From NCBI RefSeq assembly GCF_027947595.1, contig NZ_CP116257.1:1-64000 (forward strand): DNA of 64,000 nt, written 5' to 3'. Below are positions 13,234 to 21,800 of the stretch, piece by piece (within the stretch, counting starts at the first letter, position 1; each line of letters opens with the position of its first letter). Source of the stretch: Streptomyces lienomycini. GTDB taxonomy: Bacteria; Actinomycetota; Actinomycetes; Streptomycetales; Streptomycetaceae. The notes below the pieces were generated by a model. The model searched no databases, was not told the DNA's origin, and saw only the letters and a list, made by a program, of their open reading frames with translations. A program made the translations under genes and the position numbers.

Positions 13234-13325
13234 TGTGGCCAAGGCTAACAAGGCCGGTGCGTGGTGGGTGCCGACTGGTCGGTTCGGCGCCGTGATGTGA
13301 CGGGTATCACGTGTGCCGGAGGGGG

Positions 13326-16300
13326 TCACCGGTCGCACGGCGGCTCGTAGTCCAGGCGCGGCAGGTACTCGTGCCACTTCTCCTCGGTCAGTACGCCTCG
13401 GGTGGCGGAGCAGATGCGGTCGATGGCGTCGTCCACGCCCAGGCTCCACAGCCGCACGGTGTCCGTACCGCTGGACACCCCGAGCATGTGGTGCACGGGG
13501 CTGAAGGACAGGAAGTTCCCGGTCTTGGCGTTGGGGCTCATCGCCTGGCCGATGGGAGCGGCGTCGGCGGGGTCGGTGACGCTCCAGAGCCGGACCGTGT
13601 TGTCGTTGGCGCCGCTGGCGAGGGTGGCGCCGTCCTGGCTGAACGTCAGGGACACCACCGAGTCGGTGTGTCCGGCGAGCGTGGCCTCGGCACCGGACGC
13701 CTCGCCCGGGTCGGCGACGTCCCAGAGCCGGACCGTGCCGTCGTCGCTGCCGCTGGCCAGGGTGTGGCCGTCGGGGCTGAAGGCGAGGGCGTTGACGGGC
13801 CCGAGGTGGCCGGTGAGCGGTCCGAGGGGTGTGGCCCCGGCCGGGTCGGTCACGTCCCACAGCCGTACGGTGTCGTCCGCGCCGCCGCCGGCGAGGGTGC
13901 GGCCGTCGGGGCTGAAGGCGAGGGTGTTGACGTAGCCGGTGTGGCCGGTGAGGGGCTTGCCCAGCCGGCGGGGGTGGGACGGGTCCCCGGTGTTCCACAG
14001 CTGGACGGTGCGGTCGTCGTAGGCCGTGGCCAGTGTGCGGCCGTCGGGGCCGAACGCCAGGGTGTCGGGGCCCGCGTAGCGGGTGTGCAGCGCCACGGGC
14101 GGTCCGTGGGCGGTGGGCACGGCCGGGTCCGTGACGTCCCACAGCTGGAAAGCCCGGTCTCCCGTGAGCACCGCGAGGGTGTCGCCGTCCGGGGAGAACT
14201 CCAGTGACCGTATGTCGCCCTCCCCCGGCTTGAAGGGGGCGCTCAGCGACACGGGGCGGCCGGGGGTGGTCACGTCCCACAGCCGGATGCTGCCGTCGCG
14301 GGCGGCGGTGGCGAGCACGTGCCCGTCCGGGCGGAAGGCGCCGGTGCGGCCGATCACGTCCGACGTCGGAAGCGACCACAGACGGACCTTGCTGTCGCCG
14401 CTGCCGGTGGCGAGGGTACGGCCGTCGGGGCTGAAGCCGAGGGCGTACATCTCGCCGCTGCCTCCCGCGAGCGGCACGCCGATCTGCGAGGGGTAGGCCG
14501 GGTCGCTGACGTTCCACAGGCTCGCCGTGCTGTCCGCGCTGCTCGCGGCGAGCGTGGCGCCGTCGGGGCTGAACGCCACCGCCCAGACGGGACCGCCGTG
14601 GCCGGTGAGCGGTGCCCCGAGGGACGTCGCCCCGGCCGGGTCGGTCACGTCCCACAGCCGTACGGTGTCGTCCGCGCTGCCGCTGGCGAGGGTGCGGCCG
14701 TCGGGGCTGAAGGCCACGGAGTGCACCAGGGCGCCGTGACCGGTCAGCGGTGCGCCGACCGGTTCGGGACGGCGGGGGTCGGTCACGTCCCAGAGCCGGA
14801 CGTCGTCGTCGTCGCCGCCGGCCGCCAGCGTGTGCCCGTCGGGGCTGAACGTCACCGAGCGCACCGCCGCGGTCGCGCCGGTCAGGGTGGCGAGCGACCG
14901 GGGCCGGCCCGGGTCGGCCACGTCCCACAGGCGGACGGAGTGGTCGTCGTGGGCGGAGGCCAGGGTGCGGCCGTCCGGACCGAAGGCGAGCAGGTAGACG
15001 GTGCCGCCGTGGCCGGTCAGCGGGGCGCCGAGCGGGCGCGGGTGGCCGGGGTCGCGGATGTCCCACAGCCGGACGGTGCCGTCGTCCGAGGCGCTGGCGA
15101 GGGTGTGGCCGTCCGGGCTGAAGACCGCGGTGCTCACCCAGCTGGTGTGACCCGTGAGGGGCTTGCCGAGCTGTTTCGGGTGCCCGGGGTCCGAGACGTC
15201 CCAGAGCCGGACGGTCCGGTCGTAGCTGGCCGTCGCCAGGGTGCGCCCGTCGGGGCTGAAGGAGGTGAGGTACACCGCGCCCGTGTGCCCGAGGAGCGGC
15301 GTGGCCAGTGGCGCGTTGACGATCGATATCAGCCGGTTCCTGACGTCCTCGTCGTCCGGTCGCAGGCGGTGCGCCGCCAGGTCGAGCTGGGCCGACAGCG
15401 AGGGGTCCGTGTCCTGTACCCGGTCCGCCTCCGCGACCACCTGCTCGAACACGGCGTCGTTGCGCTGCTGCCAGGCGATCACCGCCGAACCGACGGCCAG
15501 GAGGGCCAGGACGACCAGCGCCGAGACCGCGGCACGGCTGATCAGGACGGTGCGCTTGCGCAGTCTGACCGCGGCGGCCAGGAACTCCACCGCGCTGCGG
15601 GTCAGGAAGGTGTCACCGGCCGACCGGGCCCAGCCGCTCGCCTGCGCCAGCCGGGAGCCCCGGTACAGCAGCGAGGTGTCGCGGTCCGACTCCTCCCAGG
15701 CGAGGCCGTCCTCCTCCAGCCGCTGGCGCAGCAGGTTGCCGGCGCGGTCCTCGTCGATCCAGTCGCGCAGCCGCGGCCAGGCGTGCAGCAGCGCCTCGTG
15801 GGTGATCTCCACGGTGTCCGCGTCGAGGGTCACCAGCCGGGCCCGCACCAGCGCCTCGAGGGACTCCTCGGTCTTGCCCGGGTCCCCCGACTCCTCGGCC
15901 AGCCGGCGCCGTGTGCTGCGCCTGCGGGTGGCCTGGGTGTCCTCGCTGAGCCGGACCAGTCTGAGCAGCAGCAGTCTCGCCGCGGTGCGGGCCGCCGGGT
16001 CCAGGCCGGTCCAGGCCCGCTCGGCGGTCGCGGCCACCGCGCCCTGGATGCCGCCGGCCGCGCGGTACCCGGCCAGGGTCAGCCGGCCGCCCTTGCGCCG
16101 CTGCCAGGTGGCCAGCAGGGCGTGGGAGAGGAGCGGCAGCACGCCCGCGTCGTGTTCCCCGACCGCCCGGTAGGCGTGGGAGGGGCCCCCGCCGCGCGGG
16201 CCGTCGGTGCTGACCTCGCGGATGATCAGCTCGGCGAGTCCGGGTTCGAGTTCCATGCCGACGGCCCTGGCCGGGGCGGTCACCGCCTCGCGCAGTTCCG

Positions 16301-17444
16301 CGGTGGTCAGCGGTCCGAGCACCATGTGCCGGTGCTGCAGCGCGTCGGCCAGTTCGGGGTAGCGCAGGCACTGTTCGTAGAAGTCGGCGCGTACGCCCAG
16401 CGTCACGAGCACCGGCGCCGGGTCCCCCGGTCCGCCCGGCACGCAGGCGGCCTGGAGCAGCCGGACGAACTCGCGCCGGACCGCCTCGTCGGAGCAGAGT
16501 GTGAAGAGTTCCTCGAACTGGTCCACGATGACGACCGGGCGGGTGTCCGGCGGGCCGCCGCCGGTCGCCGCCCAGGCCGCGAACGCCTCCCTGACGGCCT
16601 CCTCGGCCGGCCGGCCGCCCGTGCCCCGCGCCCCGGGGGCGTCGGCGCTTCGGCCCGGGGAGTCGCCCGCGCCCCCGGTCTCCGGGGTGCCGTCCTCCGG
16701 TGCCGTCGTGCGGCGTGCGGTGGCGACGACGGGTGCGAGCTGCGGTACCAGCCGGGCCAGTTCTCCGAGCGGGTCGGCCCCGGGAACGAGTTGGAGCACC
16801 TTCCTGGGCGGGCCGTCCCCGGTGTCCGCGGGGCCGCCGCGCAGGGCCGGTACCAGGCCGGCGTTGAGCAGGGAGGACTTGCCCGCCCCGGAGGCGCCCA
16901 CGAGCATGACCAGGCCGCCCGTGTCCGGCGTCGCGTCGAGCAGGGCGACGAGGGTCCGCGTGCTCCGCTCCCGCCCGAAGAACCAGCCGGCGTCCTGCCG
17001 ACGGTAGGCGGCCAGCCCCCGGTAGGGGCAGACCCCGCCCGGGGCGGCCGGAGTCTCGGCGGGAGGCTGCTCGTCCGCCGCGGGCTGCGGGGGGCGTTCG
17101 CCGCTCGGGTCGGCCATCGCCCGCTCCCACAGGCGCTGCCACTGGGCCAGGTCGTACAGCCCGGGGGAGACCGGCACGGGCCGCGCACGCCGCGCCTGCG
17201 GAACGAGGACGTGCAGGACCGCCGCGAGGGCGGTGAACTGGGCGGGCACGTTCTTGGCCCGGCGCCAGTCGCTGATCCGCTGGGCGGAGACCCGCACGGG
17301 GCGACCTCGTTCGTCGACCCGCTGGAGTCGGACGACGGCCTCGGACACGCGTTTGAGGGGAGGGTTGCCGGCCTCCCTGTACAGCAGTGCGAGGCGTTCT
17401 GCGAAGGCCGTGCGTGCCCCTGAGTCGAAACTCAAGGTCTCCAC
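13326..17444 (-). CDS. HTH-nSTAND1 NTPase with 14 WD40 repeats
   Basis: This is a 1372-residue modular protein. Residues 1-90 form an HTH-like region with RVSAQRISDWRRAKNVPAQF. An nSTAND1 NTPase module follows, with CPYRGLAAY near 139, Walker A GASGAGKS at 183-190 and Walker B VVIVDQFEELF. A likely membrane helix (VSALVVLALLAVGSAVIAW) lies at about 640-660. The C-terminal half has fourteen WD40 repeats (FSPDGxTLA...VRLWDV), which would form two seven-bladed propellers. STAND NTPases act as signal-triggered switches, and the propellers probably sense a ligand or partner. Related proteins appear in stress sensing and some in antiphage defence, but nothing here fixes the role. The GTG start follows GGGAGAAG. 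Confidence 0.85.
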   Translation of the reverse strand: METLSFDSGARTAFAERLALLYREAGNPPLKRVSEAVVRLQRVDERGRPVRVSAQRISDWRRAKNVPAQFTALAAVLHVLVPQARRARPVPVSPGLYDLAQWQRLWERAMADPSGERPPQPAADEQPPAETPAAPGGVCPYRGLAAYRRQDAGWFFGRERSTRTLVALLDATPDTGGLVMLVGASGAGKSSLLNAGLVPALRGGPADTGDGPPRKVLQLVPGADPLGELARLVPQLAPVVATARRTTAPEDGTPETGGAGDSPGRSADAPGARGTGGRPAEEAVREAFAAWAATGGGPPDTRPVVIVDQFEELFTLCSDEAVRREFVRLLQAACVPGGPGDPAPVLVTLGVRADFYEQCLRYPELADALQHRHMVLGPLTTAELREAVTAPARAVGMELEPGLAELIIREVSTDGPRGGGPSHAYRAVGEHDAGVLPLLSHALLATWQRRKGGRLTLAGYRAAGGIQGAVAATAERAWTGLDPAARTAARLLLLRLVRLSEDTQATRRRSTRRRLAEESGDPGKTEESLEALVRARLVTLDADTVEITHEALLHAWPRLRDWIDEDRAGNLLRQRLEEDGLAWEESDRDTSLLYRGSRLAQASGWARSAGDTFLTRSAVEFLAAAVRLRKRTVLISRAAVSALVVLALLAVGSAVIAWQQRNDAVFEQVVAEADRVQDTDPSLSAQLDLAAHRLRPDDEDVRNRLISIVNAPLATPLLGHTGAVYLTSFSPDGRTLATASYDRTVRLWDVSDPGHPKQLGKPLTGHTSWVSTAVFSPDGHTLASASDDGTVRLWDIRDPGHPRPLGAPLTGHGGTVYLLAFGPDGRTLASAHDDHSVRLWDVADPGRPRSLATLTGATAAVRSVTFSPDGHTLAAGGDDDDVRLWDVTDPRRPEPVGAPLTGHGALVHSVAFSPDGRTLASGSADDTVRLWDVTDPAGATSLGAPLTGHGGPVWAVAFSPDGATLAASSADSTASLWNVSDPAYPSQIGVPLAGGSGEMYALGFSPDGRTLATGSGDSKVRLWSLPTSDVIGRTGAFRPDGHVLATAARDGSIRLWDVTTPGRPVSLSAPFKPGEGDIRSLEFSPDGDTLAVLTGDRAFQLWDVTDPAVPTAHGPPVALHTRYAGPDTLAFGPDGRTLATAYDDRTVQLWNTGDPSHPRRLGKPLTGHTGYVNTLAFSPDGRTLAGGGADDTVRLWDVTDPAGATPLGPLTGHLGPVNALAFSPDGHTLASGSDDGTVRLWDVADPGEASGAEATLAGHTDSVVSLTFSQDGATLASGANDNTVRLWSVTDPADAAPIGQAMSPNAKTGNFLSFSPVHHMLGVSSGTDTVRLWSLGVDDAIDRICSATRGVLTEEKWHEYLPRLDYEPPCDR

Positions 17445-17832
17445 TCCTTACTTCTCCCGCACCTGGACGTCCGGACCGGAAAACTCACTCTATACGGCTG
17501 ACCTGCGGCTACCTCGTTGTGAGGGTTCCGGGGCCTCCTCGGCGGCGACCACAGGTGGCAGGATCGCGTCGCAGTGGCGAGGCGGCCCCGCGGCACCCGG
17601 ACAGGTCAGCGGCTCAGTACTCGGAGAGCCACCCCATGAGGCCGCATGTTCTCGGTCAGCTTTCGGTGGCCCCGTTCCCCCCGACCCGCTCCGGTACCGC
17701 ACGCGAAAACGGCGCCGGCATGGTTTGGCACCGGTCCCCACGAGGGGAGGGACCGGAGCCAAACCATGCCGACGCGCAGGTGCGGCCGAACAGCCCGCCC
17801 CGGCCGGTCCTCCGGTGTGTGTCGGCCGGCCG
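17445..17832 (-). other. Intergenic region upstream of the WD40 gene
   Basis: These 388 bases show no convincing gene. On the minus strand a TATAGA (17489-17494) lies about 45 bases before the WD40 start and could be its -10, with no clear -35. The other feature is a very long hairpin, listed separately. Confidence 0.4.
17717..17770 (-). terminator. Long 22-bp hairpin, likely terminator of the small membrane-protein gene
   Basis: Two 22-base arms (17717-17738 and 17749-17770) are complementary at 21 of 22 positions around a short loop. On the minus strand the hairpin follows the gene ending at 17833 by 62 bases and is followed by GTTTTC. Streptomyces terminators often lack a full T-tract. 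It may also insulate the WD40 promoter downstream. Confidence 0.6.
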
Positions 17833-18396
17833 TCAGTCCCCGGTGGGTGTCCGGCGGGCGGGCGGGACCAGAAGGTCCCGCCTCGGGTGCTTCTCACCGG
17901 TGACGCTGCCGCGGATGCCGAGGTCGGCGCGGGCGTCCTCGTGGAAGGCGTTGATGGCGCGGAACGCCGCCCGGTGCCGCTCGCGCCACTCCTCCAGACT
18001 GCCGTCGACACGACCGGTCGCCTGCCAGTCGATCTCGGCGAGCAGTACGTTCAGCTCGTGCCCGGACTCGATGGCCTCGTCCCCGCCGAGCAGCATGACC
18101 CGCTCGAAGGCCGAACCCCAGCGGCGGCTCGCCTCCGCCAGGTCGTCGCGGAGGTCCTCCTCGGGCCGGTGGTTCTCCCGCAGGCCCTTGCGCGTCTCGT
18201 ACAGCGGCACGGAGGCGGCGATCCGCATCTTGGCGGCGTCCACGTACTCCCCGTACGCGTCGACCTTCTTGTCGTCCCAGCGTGTCAGCAGCCGGTGGCG
18301 GTTGCGGCTCCGCTCCATCAGGTGGTTCGTGACGTGTGTGGTCAGCGCGCCGAGCAGTACGGCCGCGATCGTCACGAGTTGCTCGCCGGTCCCCAA
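17833..18396 (-). CDS. Small membrane-anchored protein of unknown function
   Basis: This 187-residue product starts MGTGEQLVTIAAVLLGALTT, a single N-terminal membrane helix. A cytoplasmic, mostly helical and highly charged domain follows (MERSRNRHRLLTRWDDKKVD, then EEDLRDDLAEASRRWGSAFE). The tail is basic and Pro-rich. I do not recognise a named family. Many Streptomyces encode one-helix proteins of this kind with a C-terminal helical bundle. It is transcribed in the same direction as the WD40 gene but separated from it by the long hairpin. Confidence 0.7.
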   Translation of the reverse strand: MGTGEQLVTIAAVLLGALTTHVTNHLMERSRNRHRLLTRWDDKKVDAYGEYVDAAKMRIAASVPLYETRKGLRENHRPEEDLRDDLAEASRRWGSAFERVMLLGGDEAIESGHELNVLLAEIDWQATGRVDGSLEEWRERHRAAFRAINAFHEDARADLGIRGSVTGEKHPRRDLLVPPARRTPTGD

Positions 18397-18552
18397 ACCC
18401 GTCCCCCAGTCACCACTCCGCCGGATCCCGGGCGATCCTACGAGGGCCGGGCCGACGGGGCCAACAGGCGGACGGCCAGGGCGGATTCAGCGCGCCCTTC
18501 CGCGGGCAGGCAGGTCCTGAAGGTTCCGACACCGATCGCCGCTGGAGTGCGC

Positions 18553-18747
18553 ATGAGGATCTCCGTCGACCCCGAGCAGTGTTACGGCTCCGGCGACTGC
18601 GTCCACCGGGCCCCGTCCGTCTTCACCCGGGTGGACGGCCTCGGCGCCGTCGTACCCGGCCGGGAGCACGACGTCGACGTCCCCCGGGTGCGCGAGGCGG
18701 CCGAGGGCTGCCCGTCCGCCGCGATCACCATCACGGAAGAGGAGTGA
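18553..18747 (+). CDS. Small 3Fe-4S type ferredoxin
   Basis: This is a 64-residue electron carrier, MRISVDPEQCYGSGDCVHRA onward. Cysteines at 10, 16 and 53 match the cluster ligands. The position of the second ligand in a 4Fe-4S ferredoxin is replaced (CYGSGDC), which indicates a 3Fe-4S cluster of the kind that usually serves cytochrome P450 enzymes. No P450 is next to it. Its stop codon overlaps the start of the FkbM methyltransferase gene (GTGA), so the two are translationally coupled. Confidence 0.85.
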   Translation: MRISVDPEQCYGSGDCVHRAPSVFTRVDGLGAVVPGREHDVDVPRVREAAEGCPSAAITITEEE

Positions 18748-19685
18748 GCATCCGAGGCGAACCGGTCTCTTCGGCGTCGCAGGTCCTGGCGGGACTCGCC
18801 GTCCGGTACGTGCGGGGCGGCCCGGGCACCGTCGGGAAGGCGGCCCTCGCCACCCGCTGGCTGAACCCGCGTCTGCGCGAGCACCCCCGCCGCGCGGTCG
18901 TCACGGTGCGTTCCGGGGACCGCTTCGCGGTGGACACGCGGGACCTCATCCAGCGCTACCTGTACCTGTTCGGCGCCTGGGAACCGCACATGACGGGGTG
19001 GCTGCGGCGCCGGCTGCGGCCGGGCGACGGCTTCGTCGACGTCGGCGCCAACATCGGTGTCTTCAGCGTCCTGGCGGCCCGGCTGGTCGGCGCCGAGGGC
19101 CGGGTCGCCGCGATCGAGGCCTCCCCCGACCTGCACCGCTCCCTGGTGCGGCACGCCCGGCTCAACGGCCTCGGGAACATCCGCGCGCTCAACGCCGCCG
19201 TCTCCGACCGCCCCCGGAAGCTGACCTTCGTGCTCGCCAGCTCACGGAACACGGGGGCGAACAGCATCGTCCCGTACGACGGGCCGGTGGAGTCCAGCTT
19301 CGAGATGGAGGCCCGGCCGCTGCCGGAGCTCCTCGACCCGGCGGAGATCGCGACCGCCCGGGTGATCAAGATCGATGTCGAGGGCGCGGAGGGCGGCGTC
19401 GTCCGGGGTCTCGCACCGATGCTGGGCGCGCTGCGGCCCGACGCGGAGATCACGGTCGAGGTGGCACCCGAGCGCATGGCCCGGCTCGGGGACCGGGTGG
19501 ACGACCTGCTGGCGGTGATGCGCGACGCCGGGTTCCACGTCTACCGGCTGCCCAACGACTACGCGGCCGGAAGCTACCCCTCCGCGCTGAGCGGTGAGCC
19601 CCGCGCGCCGGTCCGCTGGCGCGGTCCGGTGACGGAGGAGAGCGACCTGATCTTCTCCCGGGTCGACGCGGAGCTGCTGCCCTGA
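18744..19685 (+). CDS. FkbM family SAM-dependent methyltransferase
   Basis: This 313-residue protein starts at the GTG that overlaps the ferredoxin stop. The SAM-binding loop is FVDVGANIGVFSVLAARL, followed by an acidic end of strand 2 in VAAIEASPD. The FkbM motif IKIDVEGAEGGVVRGL is typical. FkbM enzymes are O-methyltransferases of sugars or natural products. The substrate here is unknown. The first 65 residues are a basic extension ahead of the catalytic domain. A glycosyltransferase gene lies 400 bases further on, in the opposite orientation. Confidence 0.88.
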   Translation: MSIRGEPVSSASQVLAGLAVRYVRGGPGTVGKAALATRWLNPRLREHPRRAVVTVRSGDRFAVDTRDLIQRYLYLFGAWEPHMTGWLRRRLRPGDGFVDVGANIGVFSVLAARLVGAEGRVAAIEASPDLHRSLVRHARLNGLGNIRALNAAVSDRPRKLTFVLASSRNTGANSIVPYDGPVESSFEMEARPLPELLDPAEIATARVIKIDVEGAEGGVVRGLAPMLGALRPDAEITVEVAPERMARLGDRVDDLLAVMRDAGFHVYRLPNDYAAGSYPSALSGEPRAPVRWRGPVTEESDLIFSRVDAELLP

Positions 19686-20083
19686 CCGCCGGGGCCGCGC
19701 CGCGCCGCCGGGGCGAGGGGCGTTGCCTGGCCGGGTCGCCGTCCCCGTCCTGACCGGACTGACAGCCGGTGAGGCCGACGGCCGCCGCGGCGATGAGGAG
19801 AGCGTTGAGCGGGGTGCCGCGGTTGGTTCGGTGGGCGCCGTGGTCGTCCCGGGCGTCCGATGGCCGGGTGTCCGCCGGTGCCTGACCGGCCGCGCCGCCG
19901 GTCCGGAGCCGTGCCGCCCCGCCGGGTTCGGTGGGCGCCGTGGTCGTCCCGGGCGTCCGGTGCCTGGCTGGTCGCCGGAGTTCGACCGCCGCCCGCCCGT
20001 CCCCCGCCGGCCCGGAGCCGTGCCGCCTCGCCGTTCCGGCGCCGTCCGGTGTCCGGCCGTCCTCCGGTGCCTGGTGGTCCGCC
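19686..20083. repeat. Decayed ~100-bp tandem repeats between convergent genes
   Basis: A 35-base sequence at 19825-19859 recurs exactly at 19925-19959. A second shared block (CCGGAGCCGTGCCGCC) occurs at 19903 and again near 20012. A third (CCGGTGCCTG) occurs at about 19875, 19957 and 20063. The spacing of about 100 bases is not a multiple of three, so the copies cannot be in one coding frame. On the minus strand one frame reads ALLIAAAAVGLTGCQSG, a lipoprotein-signal-like stretch without a start codon. It may be a gene remnant. Confidence 0.6.
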
Positions 20084-20884
20084 TCACGCACCCTCGTGCG
20101 GAGCGGAGGGGTTCCCCGGCCGGTGCCAGCCGAAGGACGTCAGGGCCCGTGCCCTGGCCTCCACCACCGCCATCCGGGCGTCGCGTTCGGCGGGGTCCAC
20201 GTGGGAGGGCCGGCCGGTCTCCTGGCCCTCCCACTTGCGGTAGAGGAGGCCCACCTCCTGGGAGAACCACCCCCGGCTCACGCTGTTGAGCGCGAGCAGC
20301 AGTCCGGTGTCCTCGGACGCCGGGAGGGCCATCCAGCCGCCGAGGGCGAGCAGCAGGTCCCGCCGTACCAGGAGCGTCGCCGGGTGGACCTGGGCGCGGA
20401 AGCCGTTCGCCCTCCAGAAGTCGAGCACCTCGCCGCGCTCGATCGGCCCGTGTGCCGGGTCGCCGGGGAAGCCGGCCGTCGAACCGTCGGGCAGGAGGTC
20501 CAGGACGCGCGAGGTCGCCCAGCCGATCGCCGGGTCGGCCTCCAGGGCGGCCAGGTCGCGGGCCAGCGCTCCCTCGGTGAGCCGGTCGTCGGCGTCCAGG
20601 ACCTTCACGTACGCGCCGTCCGCGTGCGCCAGGGCCATCGTGCGTGCCACCCCGGGCCCGCCCTGCCGGTCCGGCCTGCCCTGGTGGAAGACGACCCGCG
20701 GGTCGTCGGGCACGTACGGTCGGACGTCCTCTCCTCGGCCGTCCTCCTGGATCACCCAGCGCCACTCCCAGCCCTCGGGCAACTCCTGTGCGCACAGCGA
20801 GGCGTGGGCCTCGGGCAGGAAGGGGGCCGCGGGGCCGTGGACGGCCGTGACGATGACGACGCGCCGGTTCACGGCGGCACTCAC
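20084..20884 (-). CDS. Family 2 glycosyltransferase
   Basis: This 266-residue GT-A glycosyltransferase begins NRRVVIVTAVHGPAAPFLPE, the usual first strand and nucleotide-binding loop. The metal-binding acidic cluster is in VKVLDADDRLTEG. A later acceptor-domain segment reads HPATLLVRRDLLLALGGWMA. The GTG at 20884 overlaps the gntR stop (GTGA) and is preceded by AAAGGTGG. No membrane helix is visible, so it is probably a soluble sugar transferase. Acceptor and donor are unknown. It is coupled to the GntR regulator immediately upstream. Confidence 0.85.
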   Translation of the reverse strand: MSAAVNRRVVIVTAVHGPAAPFLPEAHASLCAQELPEGWEWRWVIQEDGRGEDVRPYVPDDPRVVFHQGRPDRQGGPGVARTMALAHADGAYVKVLDADDRLTEGALARDLAALEADPAIGWATSRVLDLLPDGSTAGFPGDPAHGPIERGEVLDFWRANGFRAQVHPATLLVRRDLLLALGGWMALPASEDTGLLLALNSVSRGWFSQEVGLLYRKWEGQETGRPSHVDPAERDARMAVVEARARALTSFGWHRPGNPSAPHEGA

Positions 20885-21678
20885 CACCTTTCGAGTCGGG
20901 TCGTGAAGAGCAGTTCGGTACGGTCGCCGGGCAGTGTGACGTCGGACACGTCCACCACCCGGCCGTCGGTGTCGTACGAGGTCTTGCGGAGCAGGATCAC
21001 CGACGTGCCCGGCGGCAGGTCCAGGGCCGCGGCCTCCTCCGGTGTCGGCGGGCGGGCGGTGAGGCGCTCCTCCACCCGGTCCAGTTCGATGCCCACGGTG
21101 TGGAGCTGGTGCTGGGTGCCGCCGGGCCAGGGCTCGCCCGCCTCGTCCAGGAGGGCGGGGTTGGCCGCGATCATGTCGCGCACGAGGTAGGAGGTCACGA
21201 GGTTGAAGGGGGCGGTCTCGGCCGAGTGCCGGGTCCGGTAGGCGCGTTGCAGGAGCACGGTGCCCTCGGGGACGCCGAAGGCACGGGCCAGTTCCCCGGT
21301 CGCCCTCCGCTCGCGGTACTCCGCGTGGAAGACGAGGTCGTCGGCGCCGAGGCCGGTGTCGTGCTCCGTGACGCCGGTCCCGGCCCGGGCGGCGAGCGGA
21401 CGGCGGGCCCGGTCCTTCTCCCACTGGTGCCGGCGGTTGTCCCGCACGGCCGGGATGCGGGGGCGTCGGACGAAGGTGCCGAGGCCGTGCCGCTTGTCGA
21501 TCAGGCCCTCGTCGCTGAGCAGCCGGAGCGCGTTCTGCACCGTCGGCACGCTGCGCCGGTAGTGGTCGGCGAGGTCCGCCTCGGACGGCAGACGGTCGCC
21601 GGGCGCGCGCTCACCGGCGCGGATCGAGCGGCGCAGATCGTCCGCGATCACTTCGTACGCCTTGGGCACGGCACTCAC
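20881..21678 (-). CDS. GntR/HutC family transcriptional regulator
   Basis: This is a 265-residue repressor-type protein. The winged HTH occupies about residues 5-75 (YEVIADDLRRSIRAGERAPG, PSEADLADHYRRSVPTVQNA). A C-terminal UTRA effector domain follows (about 100-260), which usually binds a small metabolite. Its stop overlaps the glycosyltransferase start, so both are made from one transcript. A perfect palindrome lies 46 bases upstream and is probably its own operator. Confidence 0.9.
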   Translation of the reverse strand: MSAVPKAYEVIADDLRRSIRAGERAPGDRLPSEADLADHYRRSVPTVQNALRLLSDEGLIDKRHGLGTFVRRPRIPAVRDNRRHQWEKDRARRPLAARAGTGVTEHDTGLGADDLVFHAEYRERRATGELARAFGVPEGTVLLQRAYRTRHSAETAPFNLVTSYLVRDMIAANPALLDEAGEPWPGGTQHQLHTVGIELDRVEERLTARPPTPEEAAALDLPPGTSVILLRKTSYDTDGRVVDVSDVTLPGDRTELLFTTRLERW

Positions 21679-21723
21679 CGGTTCCGGTCCGTCGTCGGGT
21701 CGTCCTCGCGGTCGCAGGCTACA

Positions 21724-21747
21724 ACTCCTCAAGAGGTCTTGAGGAGT
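21724..21747. promoter_or_regulatory. Palindromic operator of the GntR-glycosyltransferase operon
   Basis: Two 11-base arms, ACTCCTCAAGA and TCTTGAGGAGT, are perfectly complementary around a central GG. The site lies 46 bases before the gntR start codon, in the position expected for autoregulation by a GntR/HutC dimer. Confidence 0.7.
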
Positions 21748-21800
21748 CGGGGTCCGGTGGAGAGCCGGAGGAGCTGCCGGGGGCCTCGCACACACGGCGG

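Noticed and set aside
13305..13318. parS-like CACGTG near 13307 and other CACGTG sites (28825, 55534, 62929)
   Set aside because: They keep only the central six bases and differ from the parS consensus in the flanks.
13099..17423. Very long open frames on both strands across the WD40 gene
   Set aside because: They are frames opened by high GC opposite a strongly repetitive gene. They lack ribosome binding sites and known domains, while the minus-strand frame shows clear nSTAND1 and WD40 motifs.
13044..21678. Integrative element using tRNA-Ile as attachment site
   Set aside because: No integrase, excisionase or second copy of the tRNA 3' end was found in the window.
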